A stretch of 64,000 nt of DNA, taken from Idiomarina abyssalis. GTDB lineage: Bacteria > Pseudomonadota > Gammaproteobacteria > Enterobacterales > Alteromonadaceae. The stretch covers positions 62,001-126,000 of the forward strand of contig NZ_FPBE01000004.1 in NCBI RefSeq assembly GCF_900116625.1, read 5' to 3'. The notes beneath the pieces were generated by a model. The model was not told the DNA's origin, did no database searches, and saw only the letters and a program-made list of their open reading frames with translations. Each line of letters begins with the position of its first letter. Position 1 is the stretch's first letter. Below are positions 8,831 through 17,971 of the stretch, one piece after another. The position numbers were made by a program, and so were the translations under genes.

Positions 8831-9399
8831 TGAGCGATATCATTTATCGTGAAATAACGGCTGCCGATATGGCGGCCGTTATTGATCTGGCCAACGAAGT
8901 TCATGGTGACAACTACCTGAACGAAGACAGTTTTCAGCAGTATTTAGCCGGCGGTACCGTTGGTAACGTACAGTTGAACTGGATAGCTCTGCGCGGCGAT
9001 ACGCCTTTAGGTATACGAATTACCCTGGCGCCCGGACAATGGCCCATTGATGATTTTTGCACCCCTGACGCCTGGCCAATTCCGGCCGACAAACTGTGCT
9101 ACTTTAAATGCGCCGCCGTATCGGAAAAGGCACGTGGCTTAGGCATAGGCAAAGAGTTGCTGTATCGCAGCATAGCTTCAGCCAAAGAGCTGGGCTGCCA
9201 GGGTGGCTTAGCGCATATTTGGATGCAAAGCCCCAAAAACAGCGCCTATGAATATTTCACCCGCTGCGGCGGTGAAATGATTAAACAACACGAAAAACGC
9301 TGGTACAAAGCCTCAGTAGAAGACGGCTACTATTGCCCTGTGTGCGACGGCACCTGCTACTGCGACGCCGGCGAAATGCTGCTGAAGTTCGATACGTAA
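8830..9399 (+). CDS. GNAT acetyltransferase with C-terminal Cys cluster
   Basis: 189 residues. The GNAT acetyl-CoA motif is visible as KCAAVSEKARGLGIGKELL (R/Q-x-x-G-x-G/A type) at about 95-113. The last 25 residues carry CPVCDGTCYC, a CX2CX3CXC arrangement that could bind zinc or another metal and is not part of the usual GNAT fold. The ATG overlaps the ahcY stop by one base, implying translational coupling. The substrate is unknown; the context suggests a link to SAM-cycle metabolites, which is only inference. A type A repeat begins 3 bp after the stop codon. Confidence 0.78.
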   Translation: MSDIIYREITAADMAAVIDLANEVHGDNYLNEDSFQQYLAGGTVGNVQLNWIALRGDTPLGIRITLAPGQWPIDDFCTPDAWPIPADKLCYFKCAAVSEKARGLGIGKELLYRSIASAKELGCQGGLAHIWMQSPKNSAYEYFTRCGGEMIKQHEKRWYKASVEDGYYCPVCDGTCYCDAGEMLLKFDT

Positions 9400-9402
9400 G
9401 TC

Positions 9403-9527
9403 GAGCGCTGAGGTTGCATGGGCTATTGTGGAGGACGCCCGTGAATACATCCCTGTAGGGCTTGGGCAGCGCCATCCATGGCGCTGCACACCTCCACAAT
9501 AGCCCATTGCAACCGTCGGGCGCGCTC
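9403..9527 (+). repeat. hairpin element A1 (type A, sense to upstream gene)
   Basis: The inner arms at 9412-9434 and 9491-9514 pair over 23 bp with one bulged base (GGTTGCA, TGGGCTATTGTGGAGG). The outer arms GAGCGC and GCGCTC pair across asymmetric linkers. The ~66-nt core predicts a small hairpin (CCCT-GT-AGGG) and a strong one (GCAGCGCC-ATCCAT-GGCGCTGC). The core is identical to those of A2 and A5. It begins 3 bp after the GNAT stop codon. Confidence 0.85.
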
Positions 9528-9580
9528 TCTACCCGGCATCTCACGTAATCGCAGCAATTTATCGTAAACATGGATATGCT

Positions 9581-9748
9581 AGAAGGACAGGTCATTCACT
9601 TGAGAGCGTTACGAGTGTTGAAGGCCTCTGTGGCGGAGTGTCGAAGGCCATGGATGGCCTTCGTCAAGCCCTCATGGATGAGCTCGTCGCGTCTCCGCCA
9701 CAGAGGCCTTCAATGCTCAAGCGAAGCAAGTGAATGACCTGTCCTTCT
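9581..9748 (-). repeat. hairpin element B1 (type B)
   Basis: The outer arms 9581-9602 and 9727-9748 are a perfect 22-bp inverted repeat. The inner arms (TTGAAGGCCTCTGTGGCGGAG and its complement) pair over 21 bp. Between outer and inner arms lie conserved unpaired linkers. The core predicts CTCAT-CC-ATGAG and CGAAGGCC-ATCCAT-GGCCTTCG hairpins on the minus strand. B1 is the only copy not in sense orientation behind a gene. The 370 bp between the GNAT and oxidoreductase genes hold only A1, B1 and a 53-nt spacer. Confidence 0.85.
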
Positions 9749-9769
9749 CTGCTTTAATAGGTGGTGATT

Positions 9770-11089
9770 ATGTATGATCCTTTGGTTAATGAGCCTCCGG
9801 GGCCTCATGATGCTCCTGAGCCTAGTTATTGGCAGCAGCATACGCAGGCCAATTTTCCGGAGTGTGTTGATGCGCCGGAGGAAGTGGAGTTTGCTGTTGT
9901 TGGAGCTGGGTATACTGGTTTAAATGCAGCCCGGGTTCTGGCTGAAAACGGGCACTCTGTTGCGGTGTTTGAGGCTAACCAATTAGCCTGGGGGTGTTCC
10001 TCCCGTAATGCCGGTTTTGTGATGAAAAGTACCGGTAGACTGGGCTTGTCAGCCTGGGCGGAACGCCTGGGCAACGAAGTTGCGCAAGGCATTGCCGCCG
10101 AACACCAGAAAGCGCTGAAGCTGGTTGAGGAAACGGTACAGGGGTGCCCTCAGCATTGTCAGCGCCAAAACGGTGGTTATCTGAAAATAGCGCATAAACC
10201 CGGCGCCATTGATCCGTTAAAGAAACAGTATGACCAGCTCAAACAATTTAACCAGCCGGTGGAATGGCTGACGCAAGAGCAATTGAGCAACCTGGTTTCC
10301 AGCCCGCAGGCTCATGCGGCTTTACGCTTCACCGACTGCTTTGCTCTGAACCCTATGTTATTAGCTGCCGCCACCGCCCGACGGGCCGTTGCAGCCGGTG
10401 CGCAGTTAGTTGAGCACTGCCCGGTAACAAAGGCGGTGTCGCTTGGCGGCAAAGGCGTGTATTTGCAAACCGCTAAAGGCGCTGTACGCGCCCGTAAGCT
10501 GTTAGTTTGTTCTAACGGCTATACCTCAGGGCAATTACTGCCGGAGCTTGCCAGTCGCTCGCTACCGGTACTGTCGAGCATTATTACCACCCCACCTCTG
10601 AGTAAAGAGCAAGTTGAGAACATTAAACTGTCACCCCAGTACGCCATAATGGATACTCGCATACTGAAATACTACTTCCGCTTACTGCCGGATAACCGCT
10701 TATTGTTTGGTGGCCGCGGTGCCATACAGGGGAAAAATGCCGCTGATCCGGTTTATGCTAAACGTCTGCTAACGGCTCTGCACCAAACCTTTCCGCAACT
10801 GCGGGATATCAAAAAATGGGAACACTTCTGGAGTGGCTGGGTCAGTGTGTCACTGGACGATTACCCGCGGATAGGCAAAGTAAAAGACAATATCTACGCC
10901 AGCATGGGTTACTGCGGCGCCGGTGTTAGTTTCACCGCCTTAGCAGGCAAGCGACTGGCAGAAGCCGCCATGGAACAGCCCCTGCCCGAGCTACCGTACT
11001 ACCAGTCACAACTAAAGCCCTTCCCACTACCGCGCTTCCGCCGCCTGGGCCAATGGCTCTACTACCACTACGGCCGCCTGCGCGACTGA
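9770..11089 (+). CDS. FAD-dependent oxidoreductase (gamma-glutamylputrescine oxidase-like)
   Basis: 439 residues of the DAO family. The FAD-binding VVGAGYTGLNAARVLAENG lies at about 43-61, followed by SSRNAGF, which is typical of PuuB/OrdL-type amine oxidases. The C-terminal region has GGRG, the DDYPRIGK block and the flavin-contacting YCGAGVSFTALAGK. Likely reaction: oxidative deamination of an amine or amino-acid derivative; no puu pathway genes are nearby, so the substrate is open. ATG at 9770 is chosen because AGGTGG ends 5 nt before it; GTG codons at 9761 and 9764 overlap that site. The gene sits between inverted repeat blocks A1-B1 and B2-A2. Confidence 0.82.
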   Translation: MYDPLVNEPPGPHDAPEPSYWQQHTQANFPECVDAPEEVEFAVVGAGYTGLNAARVLAENGHSVAVFEANQLAWGCSSRNAGFVMKSTGRLGLSAWAERLGNEVAQGIAAEHQKALKLVEETVQGCPQHCQRQNGGYLKIAHKPGAIDPLKKQYDQLKQFNQPVEWLTQEQLSNLVSSPQAHAALRFTDCFALNPMLLAAATARRAVAAGAQLVEHCPVTKAVSLGGKGVYLQTAKGAVRARKLLVCSNGYTSGQLLPELASRSLPVLSSIITTPPLSKEQVENIKLSPQYAIMDTRILKYYFRLLPDNRLLFGGRGAIQGKNAADPVYAKRLLTALHQTFPQLRDIKKWEHFWSGWVSVSLDDYPRIGKVKDNIYASMGYCGAGVSFTALAGKRLAEAAMEQPLPELPYYQSQLKPFPLPRFRRLGQWLYYHYGRLRD

Positions 11090-11092
11090 GAC

Positions 11093-11254
11093 GGGACAGG
11101 CTGCTCACTTGTTTCGCTTGAGCATTGAAGGTCGCTGTGGCGGAGACGCGACGAGCTCATCCATGAGGGCTTGACGAAGGCCATCCATGGCCTTCGACAC
11201 TCCGCCACAGAAGCCTTCAACACTCGTAACGCTCACAAGTGAACAGCCTGCCCC
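11093..11254 (+). repeat. hairpin element B2 (type B, sense to upstream gene)
   Basis: The outer arms (GGGACAGGCTGCTCACTTGT and the right arm 11234-11254) pair with few mismatches. The inner arms TTGAAG..CTGTGGCGGAG and CTCCGCCACAG..CTTCAA pair, with the middle bases differing. The core is identical to B1 in reverse complement. It starts 3 bp after the oxidoreductase stop codon. With A2 it fills the 357-bp gap before the convergent ABC permease gene. Confidence 0.85.
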
Positions 11255-11300
11255 TTTAGCCTCTCTCAACGGCTCAGATTAGCTTTTTATCTAAGGTGGA

Positions 11301-11440
11301 AGATAGCGAGCGCACCCAACGGTTACACAGGGCTATTGTGGAGGTGTGCAGCGCCATGGATGGCGCTGCCCAAGCCCTACAGGGATGTATTCACGGGCGT
11401 CCTCCACAATAGCCCTTGTAACCTCAGCGCTCGCTATTCT
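11301..11440 (-). repeat. hairpin element A2 (type A, sense to the ABC permease gene)
   Basis: The core is identical to A1 and A5 on the minus strand. The inner arms read GGTTACA and GGGCTATTGTGGAGG with complement at 11401-11423; the outer arms AGATAGCGAGCGC and GCGCTCGCTATTCT pair with one bulge. The outer arm ends 6 bp from the permease stop codon at 11447-11449. Confidence 0.85.
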
Positions 11441-11446
11441 CCTCAG

Positions 11447-12592
11447 CTACAGGCCGAAGACGATTTTTTCGCTTTTGAGCATTCGGGCTATGTATTTCAT
11501 CAGTAGCAGTGCGGCTGCCAGGGTCGCGATTGCGCTGATGACAGTTCCCATGACGTTGACATTTTCGCCGCGTATCAGCGACAAAAATGCCTGATGCTGA
11601 CCGGTTAGCGGGAGATAGTACAGGATTGGGTTTTTAAGGCGTGCGAATTCCACACCAAAAGAAGCTGCCATTGGAATGATCAACAAAAAGCTGATGTAGG
11701 TTTGTGCTTCTTTGAAGTTCTTGGCCCGGAAGGATACGAACAACTGCAACGCGGTAGCAAAGAGAGCTAACGGCACCAGTAAAATGAACATCAACGCCAT
11801 CATACCGACACTGAAATTCACATTCATGCCAATTTCGTGCAATGGCACGTAGGCAAAAATAATGGGAATGAGTACCAGTGACAATATTGCCCCAAACAAT
11901 GAGAAGGTTGTTGCAGTCAGTGCTTTACCGGTCACGATATCCCAGGTACTTAGTGGCTGACTCAGCAGAAACTCCAGTGAGTTACGCTCGCGTTCACCTG
12001 CACTAATGTCTATGGCGACGTTCATGCCGGACCAGAACACGGACAGAATAATAAAGACCAGCACACTGCCCATGATCAGAGCCGCCTTTGAGCCACGGGT
12101 TGCCAGGTCCTGTTTCTGCAGTTGTACCGGCTGAATCACGCGTGGGTCGACGCCGCGCAGTGTTAAACGGTATGCGGCTATTTGGCTTGAATAAGCCTGC
12201 ACTGCCTGCTCTACTCGTTTAATATCGGTTTGCTGCTTTTGTGCGGACCAGTCTGCCCGTAAAGTCACTTCTACCGGTTCTGCTTTACGAACGCTTTCCT
12301 GCCAGTTTTCAGGCAAAGTAAGGACTATAGGCGTTTCGGTTTTTGCCCATTCACCCTGCTTCTGGACGACGCCTCGTTCATTAAGAAAGTCAACCAGTTG
12401 TGGTGCGTTTTCTTCACCTTCAATAGTAATTTCAATGTCGGCTTTATCGGTCAGTTGCGTAATCAGAAAAAAGAATGCCACGGCCATTAACAGTGGTCCG
12501 AAAAAAGCATAAGACATAGCTGCCAGAACGGAACGCTTGTCTCGAATTGCATCACGAAATTCTTTTTTCCATACAGAGGTTAATGCACTCAT
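11447..12592 (-). CDS. ABC-2 type exporter permease (NatB-like)
   Basis: 381 residues. An N-terminal membrane segment (about 22-44) is followed by an extracytoplasmic domain of about 130 residues and five to six membrane segments from about 172 to 372. The segment SAGERERNSLEFLLSQPLS is the conserved coupling region of ABC-2 permeases of the NatB/YhaP type. The start codon overlaps the stop of the ATPase gene (TGATG), so translation is coupled. NatAB systems export sodium or other solutes; the substrate here is unproven. Element A2 lies immediately downstream. Confidence 0.8.
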   Translation of the reverse strand: MSALTSVWKKEFRDAIRDKRSVLAAMSYAFFGPLLMAVAFFFLITQLTDKADIEITIEGEENAPQLVDFLNERGVVQKQGEWAKTETPIVLTLPENWQESVRKAEPVEVTLRADWSAQKQQTDIKRVEQAVQAYSSQIAAYRLTLRGVDPRVIQPVQLQKQDLATRGSKAALIMGSVLVFIILSVFWSGMNVAIDISAGERERNSLEFLLSQPLSTWDIVTGKALTATTFSLFGAILSLVLIPIIFAYVPLHEIGMNVNFSVGMMALMFILLVPLALFATALQLFVSFRAKNFKEAQTYISFLLIIPMAASFGVEFARLKNPILYYLPLTGQHQAFLSLIRGENVNVMGTVISAIATLAAALLLMKYIARMLKSEKIVFGL

Positions 12593-13326
12593 CAGGCTGC
12601 TATCCCCTCGTCAGTACCAATTATCTTCACGAAGGCATCTTCCAGTTGTGGCTCGCCTGTCATGTCGCACAGCTCTTGTGGGGTTCCTTCTGCGGCAACT
12701 TTGCCGTTTGCCATAACCACCACCCGGTCACAAAGTGCAGCAACTTCCTGCATTACGTGGCTGGAAAACAGAATGCATGTACCCTGCGCACGCTGCTCAC
12801 GCAGCACGTCTCGTAAAATACGGGTACTCATTACGTCCAGTCCGCGGCTGGGCTCATCAAGAATCAAGTGCTTAGGGCTATGCACCAGTGCCTGTGCCAA
12901 CGCTACTTTCATTCTCTGGCCTTGCGAAAAACCGGCTGTACGTCTGTCGGCCAACTCTTTGATGTCGAGCTTTTCTATTACTTGTTCGACAGCTTGCTTT
13001 TGCTTGCTACCGGTAAGACCGTGAAGCCCGGCGAAGTAAGCCACTTGCTCACGTACCGTCAAACGCTCATAGAGGCCGAATTTGTCGGGGAATATACCCA
13101 GGTTGCGGCGGGCATCTATTGGGTTCTGATTAGCATCGACACCTTCAATTTCAGCTTTACCGGTATCGGCCTGCAGTAATCCGTAAATAATACGCAAACA
13201 AGTGGTTTTACCGGCGCCATTAGGGCCAAGGAGCCCGGTAATTTCACCGTCTTTTGCCTGAAACGAGAGCGAATCCAGCGCTTGCACATTTTTAAATGTT
13301 TTTGTCAGTGCATCTACGTTTATCAT
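12592..13326 (-). CDS. ABC exporter ATPase (NatA-like)
   Basis: 244 residues with a complete nucleotide-binding domain: Walker A GPNGAGKTT near 34, Q-loop region, signature FSQGQ, Walker B LILDEPSRGLD and switch His in SSHVM. It pairs with the permease whose start overlaps its stop. It begins 3 bp after the exported hydrolase gene ends, making a three-gene operon. Family resemblance is to NatA-type ATPases of sodium or drug exporters. Confidence 0.85.
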   Translation of the reverse strand: MINVDALTKTFKNVQALDSLSFQAKDGEITGLLGPNGAGKTTCLRIIYGLLQADTGKAEIEGVDANQNPIDARRNLGIFPDKFGLYERLTVREQVAYFAGLHGLTGSKQKQAVEQVIEKLDIKELADRRTAGFSQGQRMKVALAQALVHSPKHLILDEPSRGLDVMSTRILRDVLREQRAQGTCILFSSHVMQEVAALCDRVVVMANGKVAAEGTPQELCDMTGEPQLEDAFVKIIGTDEGIAA

Positions 13327-13329
13327 CCC

Positions 13330-14781
13330 TTATAGCCCCGCTGCATTTTGGTTCAGTACGAAAGGCTTAAGACTCTGCTTAGCTAAGCAACTGCCATCTA
13401 TATTTTCGATTGAGGCCTGCTCAATAAAGTCCGCAACAAGCTGATTAGCGCATGTATGGCTGGCAATGGTATGGCCCGCGTTTGGCGCAACTAAATGCTT
13501 GCTGTTGGGTAAGGTCCGGTGCGCAATTTCACCCCACTCAGGCGGTGTTACCGGATCTAACTCACCAGATAATAACAATACCGGTTTGTCGCTAACGACA
13601 GGATCAGACCAGTAACCCGGTACACTCGATGAGCGCCAACCGGCACACATATCAACAAAGGCATCACCGGTGCGACTGCCAATAAATTGATTGTCGCCGT
13701 CTTGCTCAAGCAATTCTGGCGTGGCTCGTGGTAGGTCTTCAGAACAGACGACCGACAACATTAACCCCAAATAGATACTGCTTTGAGACATGGTGCCGCC
13801 CATGAGTCCAAGAATGGCGTGGTAGTCGCCTGCTGCAGCAGAATGGATAGCATAAGGTAAAAGCTGACGAGTATTCGGGTGGTATAAAGCCACTCGCATA
13901 ATGGAGCTGAAGCGCCCTGGTGTCAGTTTAATTTCCAGAGGCTCGAAGGACAAAGGATCGCGTGTTTCCAATAAGATATCCTGAGCTTCAAGTTCAGCCA
14001 TCACCTCATAGTATTCTTGTTCAAGGTTTGGAAACTTCTCGCGGCAAGCGGTTTGCTCGGTGCAGTCTTCTAACATGGCATCAAATGCGTCAGCACCATG
14101 TTGACCAAAAGGACCAATAACAACCTGAGGTGGTGCTATTGCATCTAAAGTAGCGGTACGAACTGAGCCTGGAGCTTCACGCAAATAAGTCAGCCCTACC
14201 CGGGTGCCGTATGATCCGCCATACAAGTTTAATTGCTCAATTCCTAAGTGTTCACGTACCCGTTCGAAGTCTTTTACCGCATTAACGGTGTGATATTGGG
14301 TTGTATCAGTATTAGGGTATTGCTTCAGGCATTCACGGCTCAACTCTGCAAGGTCTTGCTCATCGTCAGCACGAATGAGTTCATCTGGCCGCTCGATATC
14401 GCATTTCAACGGATGACTTTTCCCTGTGCCACGTTGATCGATTAAGAGAATATCCCGCTTCTGGCGCACTCCCTCAAACATTCGGGCTATCATTGGCGCA
14501 AGCTCTGTCGCCGCCTGCCCGGGCCCGCCTGCGAGAATAAGCATTGGGTCAGCCTTGGCGCCTTCCTGAACTGCCGGCAGTACGGCGTAATAAATACCGA
14601 TATGCTTGCCTTCAGGCTGGTCATAATTTTCCGGAACTGACACCGTTCCACAATGCAATTGTTCCTGCACGCCGGGAAGATAACAGCTTGCAGCTTCGGT
14701 TGTTTTTGTCTGTGCCAAACTGCTAAGCGGCGTTAACCCCAATAACAGTAACGGCAAAGCTCGTGCCATCCATTGTTTCAT
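13330..14781 (-). CDS. exported alpha/beta hydrolase, tripeptidyl/proline iminopeptidase-like
   Basis: 483 residues. A signal peptide is visible (MKQWMARALPLLLLGL..SSLAQ). The oxyanion loop is AGGPGQAA, the nucleophile elbow GGSYGTR, the acid GELDPVTPP and the base NAGHT. The C-terminal cap resembles the TAP-like domain of secreted tripeptidyl aminopeptidases. Probable role: peptide trimming in the periplasm or outside the cell. It is first in the operon with the ABC exporter. Cysteines in ASCYLPG, LHCGT and several later positions suggest disulfides, consistent with export. Confidence 0.82.
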   Translation of the reverse strand: MKQWMARALPLLLLGLTPLSSLAQTKTTEAASCYLPGVQEQLHCGTVSVPENYDQPEGKHIGIYYAVLPAVQEGAKADPMLILAGGPGQAATELAPMIARMFEGVRQKRDILLIDQRGTGKSHPLKCDIERPDELIRADDEQDLAELSRECLKQYPNTDTTQYHTVNAVKDFERVREHLGIEQLNLYGGSYGTRVGLTYLREAPGSVRTATLDAIAPPQVVIGPFGQHGADAFDAMLEDCTEQTACREKFPNLEQEYYEVMAELEAQDILLETRDPLSFEPLEIKLTPGRFSSIMRVALYHPNTRQLLPYAIHSAAAGDYHAILGLMGGTMSQSSIYLGLMLSVVCSEDLPRATPELLEQDGDNQFIGSRTGDAFVDMCAGWRSSSVPGYWSDPVVSDKPVLLLSGELDPVTPPEWGEIAHRTLPNSKHLVAPNAGHTIASHTCANQLVADFIEQASIENIDGSCLAKQSLKPFVLNQNAAGL

Positions 14782-14873
14782 AACGATTCCGTTTGTTTGC
14801 GTAACGGATCTATTGTCGTAGAGAACGGGGAAGAATTACAAGGTAAGTTACTGATTGAATTGTTAGAAGATGT

Positions 14874-14902
14874 AAAAAAGCCCGCAAACAGCGTTTGCGG
14901 GC
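14874..14902 (-). terminator. intrinsic terminator of the DUF3718 gene
   Basis: A perfect 10-bp stem (GCCCGCAAAC and GTTTGCGGGC) with a 3-nt loop is followed on the minus strand by six Ts. It lies 28 bp past the stop codon at 14930. Confidence 0.9.
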
Positions 14903-14929
14903 TCTTGAAATACGCAATAAATCTTTTAA

Positions 14930-15304
14930 TTAAAAGCCAGCGCGTTCTTTAATTGCCTGAGCGATGGCAGTGTCGCCATGACCGTTAGACTGAGCCCACT
15001 CGTAGTCACCTGAGTTTTGCAGTTCATCTACTGACAGACGACCAACGATGAAGCTACCAATTTCTTGTGAGCCGTTCGCCATTGCGAATTGCAGTAAGCT
15101 TTGTCCATTACACTGGATGCCGCTGTAAATATCACGTACACGGACACGAGAGTCACGCAGTTTCTTACGCATACGCATAGTGTCGTCACCTTGTACGTAT
15201 GTGCATAAGCTCAAAGCTAATTCATTTGCTTCTGCGCTTTTTGAGAATGTTGCGCCTGTCGCTGCAACGGCAGCCATCAAGGTGCCTAATACAATCGCTT
15301 TCAT
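14930..15304 (-). CDS. DUF3718 small exported protein
   Basis: 124 residues with a signal peptide (MKAIVLGTLMAAVAATGATF, cleavage near SAEA) and a compact domain containing LCTYVQGDD, two basic stretches (MRMRKKLRDSRVRVRD) and an IQCNGQSLLQFA block. This pattern fits DUF3718, known from Shewanella and Alteromonas relatives; function unknown. The two Cys may form a disulfide. ATG at 15304 is preferred since GGGG lies just upstream and it starts the signal peptide directly; in-frame ATGs upstream at 15316 and 15331 would add up to nine residues. Confidence 0.7.
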   Translation of the reverse strand: MKAIVLGTLMAAVAATGATFSKSAEANELALSLCTYVQGDDTMRMRKKLRDSRVRVRDIYSGIQCNGQSLLQFAMANGSQEIGSFIVGRLSVDELQNSGDYEWAQSNGHGDTAIAQAIKERAGF

Positions 15305-15415
15305 GTAAAACCCCATCACAAGATTGTTCAAAAATTCATCAGGGATGATACTACGAACTTAAGCCTGCTGCAATGGCCTAAAATTGTTGTAAGTTACTGA
15401 ATTTATAACTTCTTA

Positions 15416-15916
15416 TTAACGTTTTCTGTCGAAAATAAGGGTACTGAAGTTATGTGAATTACGCTCATCGGCGGCAAAGTTTTGCCGCTCTATCTCTTGC
15501 CAGTCAGCGACTTGGAGATAGTCAGGGAAATAGGTATCGCCCTCAACATTTAGGTCTATTTTAGTAACATATAGTCGGTCTGCGAGTGGTAAAAATTTTT
15601 CATAAATTTTTCCTCCACCAATGACCATAAGTTCATCAACCGGTCCTGCAGCCGCAATAGCTTGTTGCACACCAGATACCCAGATGACCTGACTGTCCTG
15701 ATTTTCCGAACGATCCGTTCGACGGCTTAGAACGATATTTTTGCGTCCGGGTAAAGGTCGGCCAATTGATTCAAAGGTTCGTCGACCCATAACAATTGGC
15801 TTACCCAAAGTAATTTTTTTGAAATACTGCAACTCATCCGGAAGATGCCATGGCATTTTATTGTCTTTGCCGATAACCCGGTTATCTGCCATTGCAACCA
15901 CAAGTGAGATTTTCAT
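15416..15916 (-). CDS. folA: dihydrofolate reductase
   Basis: 166 residues of type I dihydrofolate reductase, which reduces dihydrofolate to tetrahydrofolate with NADPH. Visible motifs are the N-terminal ISLVVAMADNRVIG, the substrate-binding MPWHLPDEL, GRRTFESIGRPLPGR with the NADPH phosphate contacts, and VIGGGKIYEKFLP. It lies 13 bp after obgE on the same strand and may be co-transcribed. Confidence 0.95.
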   Translation of the reverse strand: MKISLVVAMADNRVIGKDNKMPWHLPDELQYFKKITLGKPIVMGRRTFESIGRPLPGRKNIVLSRRTDRSENQDSQVIWVSGVQQAIAAAGPVDELMVIGGGKIYEKFLPLADRLYVTKIDLNVEGDTYFPDYLQVADWQEIERQNFAADERNSHNFSTLIFDRKR

Positions 15917-15929
15917 TCAGCAATTCCCG

Positions 15930-17090
<1,161 letters not shown>

Positions 17091-17135
17091 CTACTTATCA
17101 CTTAGAGAATACTGTGCAAAATTCTAGCACATATG

Positions 17136-17160
17136 AAAAAGCCCCGCCGTAAGGCAGGGC
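17136..17160 (-). terminator. intrinsic terminator of rplU-rpmA
   Basis: GCCCTGCC, a TTAC loop and GGCGGGGC form an 8-bp stem with one G-U pair on the minus strand, followed by TTTTT. It lies about 38 bp after the rpmA stop. Confidence 0.85.
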
Positions 17161-17197
17161 TTTCAGAACCGAAACTTTTCAGTTTATGTTCACGTTA

Positions 17198-17455
17198 TTA
17201 GTCAGTAATAACGCTCACAAATTTACGGTTTTTGCTGCCCTTCACTTCAAAAGACACTTTGCCTTCTGAGGTTGCAAACAATGTATGGTCTTTACCAATA
17301 CCTACGTTCGCTCCCGCGTGGAACTTAGTACCACGTTGGCGAACCAGGATGTTGCCTGCTAATACAGACTCACCACCGAAGCGCTTAACACCGAGACGTT
17401 TACTCTCTGAGTCGCGACCGTTTTTAGTAGAACCACCAGCCTTTTTATGTGCCAT
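17198..17455 (-). CDS. rpmA: 50S ribosomal protein L27
   Basis: 85 residues, full length. The N-terminal [16 protein letters not shown] that reaches the peptidyl-transferase centre is present, with [12 protein letters not shown] and [15 protein letters not shown] as in bL27. It follows rplU by 15 bp. Confidence 0.98.
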   Translation of the reverse strand: MAHKKAGGSTKNGRDSESKRLGVKRFGGESVLAGNILVRQRGTKFHAGANVGIGKDHTLFATSEGKVSFEVKGSKNRKFVSVITD

Positions 17456-17470
17456 GTCGTTACTCCTTAA

Positions 17471-17782
17471 TTAGCTGTTGATACCAGTGATTTTCACTTC
17501 CGTGAACCACTGACGATGGCCTTGTTGACGACGAGAGTGCTTACGACGACGGAACTTAACGATTTTAATTTTATCGCCACGACCGTGATCAATCACTTCC
17601 GCTTTCACTTTACCACCGGATACGAACGGAGCACCGATGTTTACATCGTTGCCGTCAGAAACCATCAAAACCTGGTCGAATTCAACTACATCACCGGTAG
17701 CTGCTTCCAGTTTTTCCAGGCGGACGATTTGGCCTTCAGACACACGGTGCTGCTTACCGCCACTTTGGAATACTGCGTACAT
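17471..17782 (-). CDS. rplU: 50S ribosomal protein L21
   Basis: 103 residues, the family length. It begins [14 protein letters not shown] and ends KITGI, with the basic 23S rRNA-binding [15 protein letters not shown]. The ATG at 17782 has GGAG 6 nt upstream, so the longer frame starting at 17809 is rejected. A strong promoter lies about 50 bp upstream. Confidence 0.97.
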   Translation of the reverse strand: MYAVFQSGGKQHRVSEGQIVRLEKLEAATGDVVEFDQVLMVSDGNDVNIGAPFVSGGKVKAEVIDHGRGDKIKIVKFRRRKHSRRQQGHRQWFTEVKITGINS

Positions 17783-17831
17783 ATTATTCTCCACAACCCT
17801 ATTGGGCATCCAAATTCAAATCAGGGCGCGA

Positions 17832-17860
17832 ATTGTACGTAATCCCGCCAGCGATCGCAA
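17832..17860 (-). promoter_or_regulatory. rplU: sigma70 promoter of rplU-rpmA
   Basis: On the minus strand TTGCGA (17860-17855) and TACAAT (17837-17832) are exactly 17 bp apart, a near-consensus promoter followed by GC-rich initial bases (TCGCGCCC) typical of ribosomal protein genes. Confidence 0.7.
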
Positions 17861-17971
17861 CCCTTTATTTGAACTTAAAGGCTACGCCATTTGCCGCGCT
17901 TTGAGTTTCCGCGCCGCTTTAAATAGTGTACCATCCCTTTTCCGTTAAATTTTGTAAATAAACAGATATCT

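Noticed and set aside
9403-9748. Integron attC sites or CRISPR-like array
   Set aside because: No attC core triplets (GTT/AAC pairs at the ends with L/R boxes), no integrase, no regular spacers; the arms and core follow a different plan.
9403-9748. Simple intrinsic terminators as an explanation for the A and B repeats
   Set aside because: They have no T tracts, are 125-200 nt long with conserved internal hairpins, and at acnB a separate terminator follows the element.
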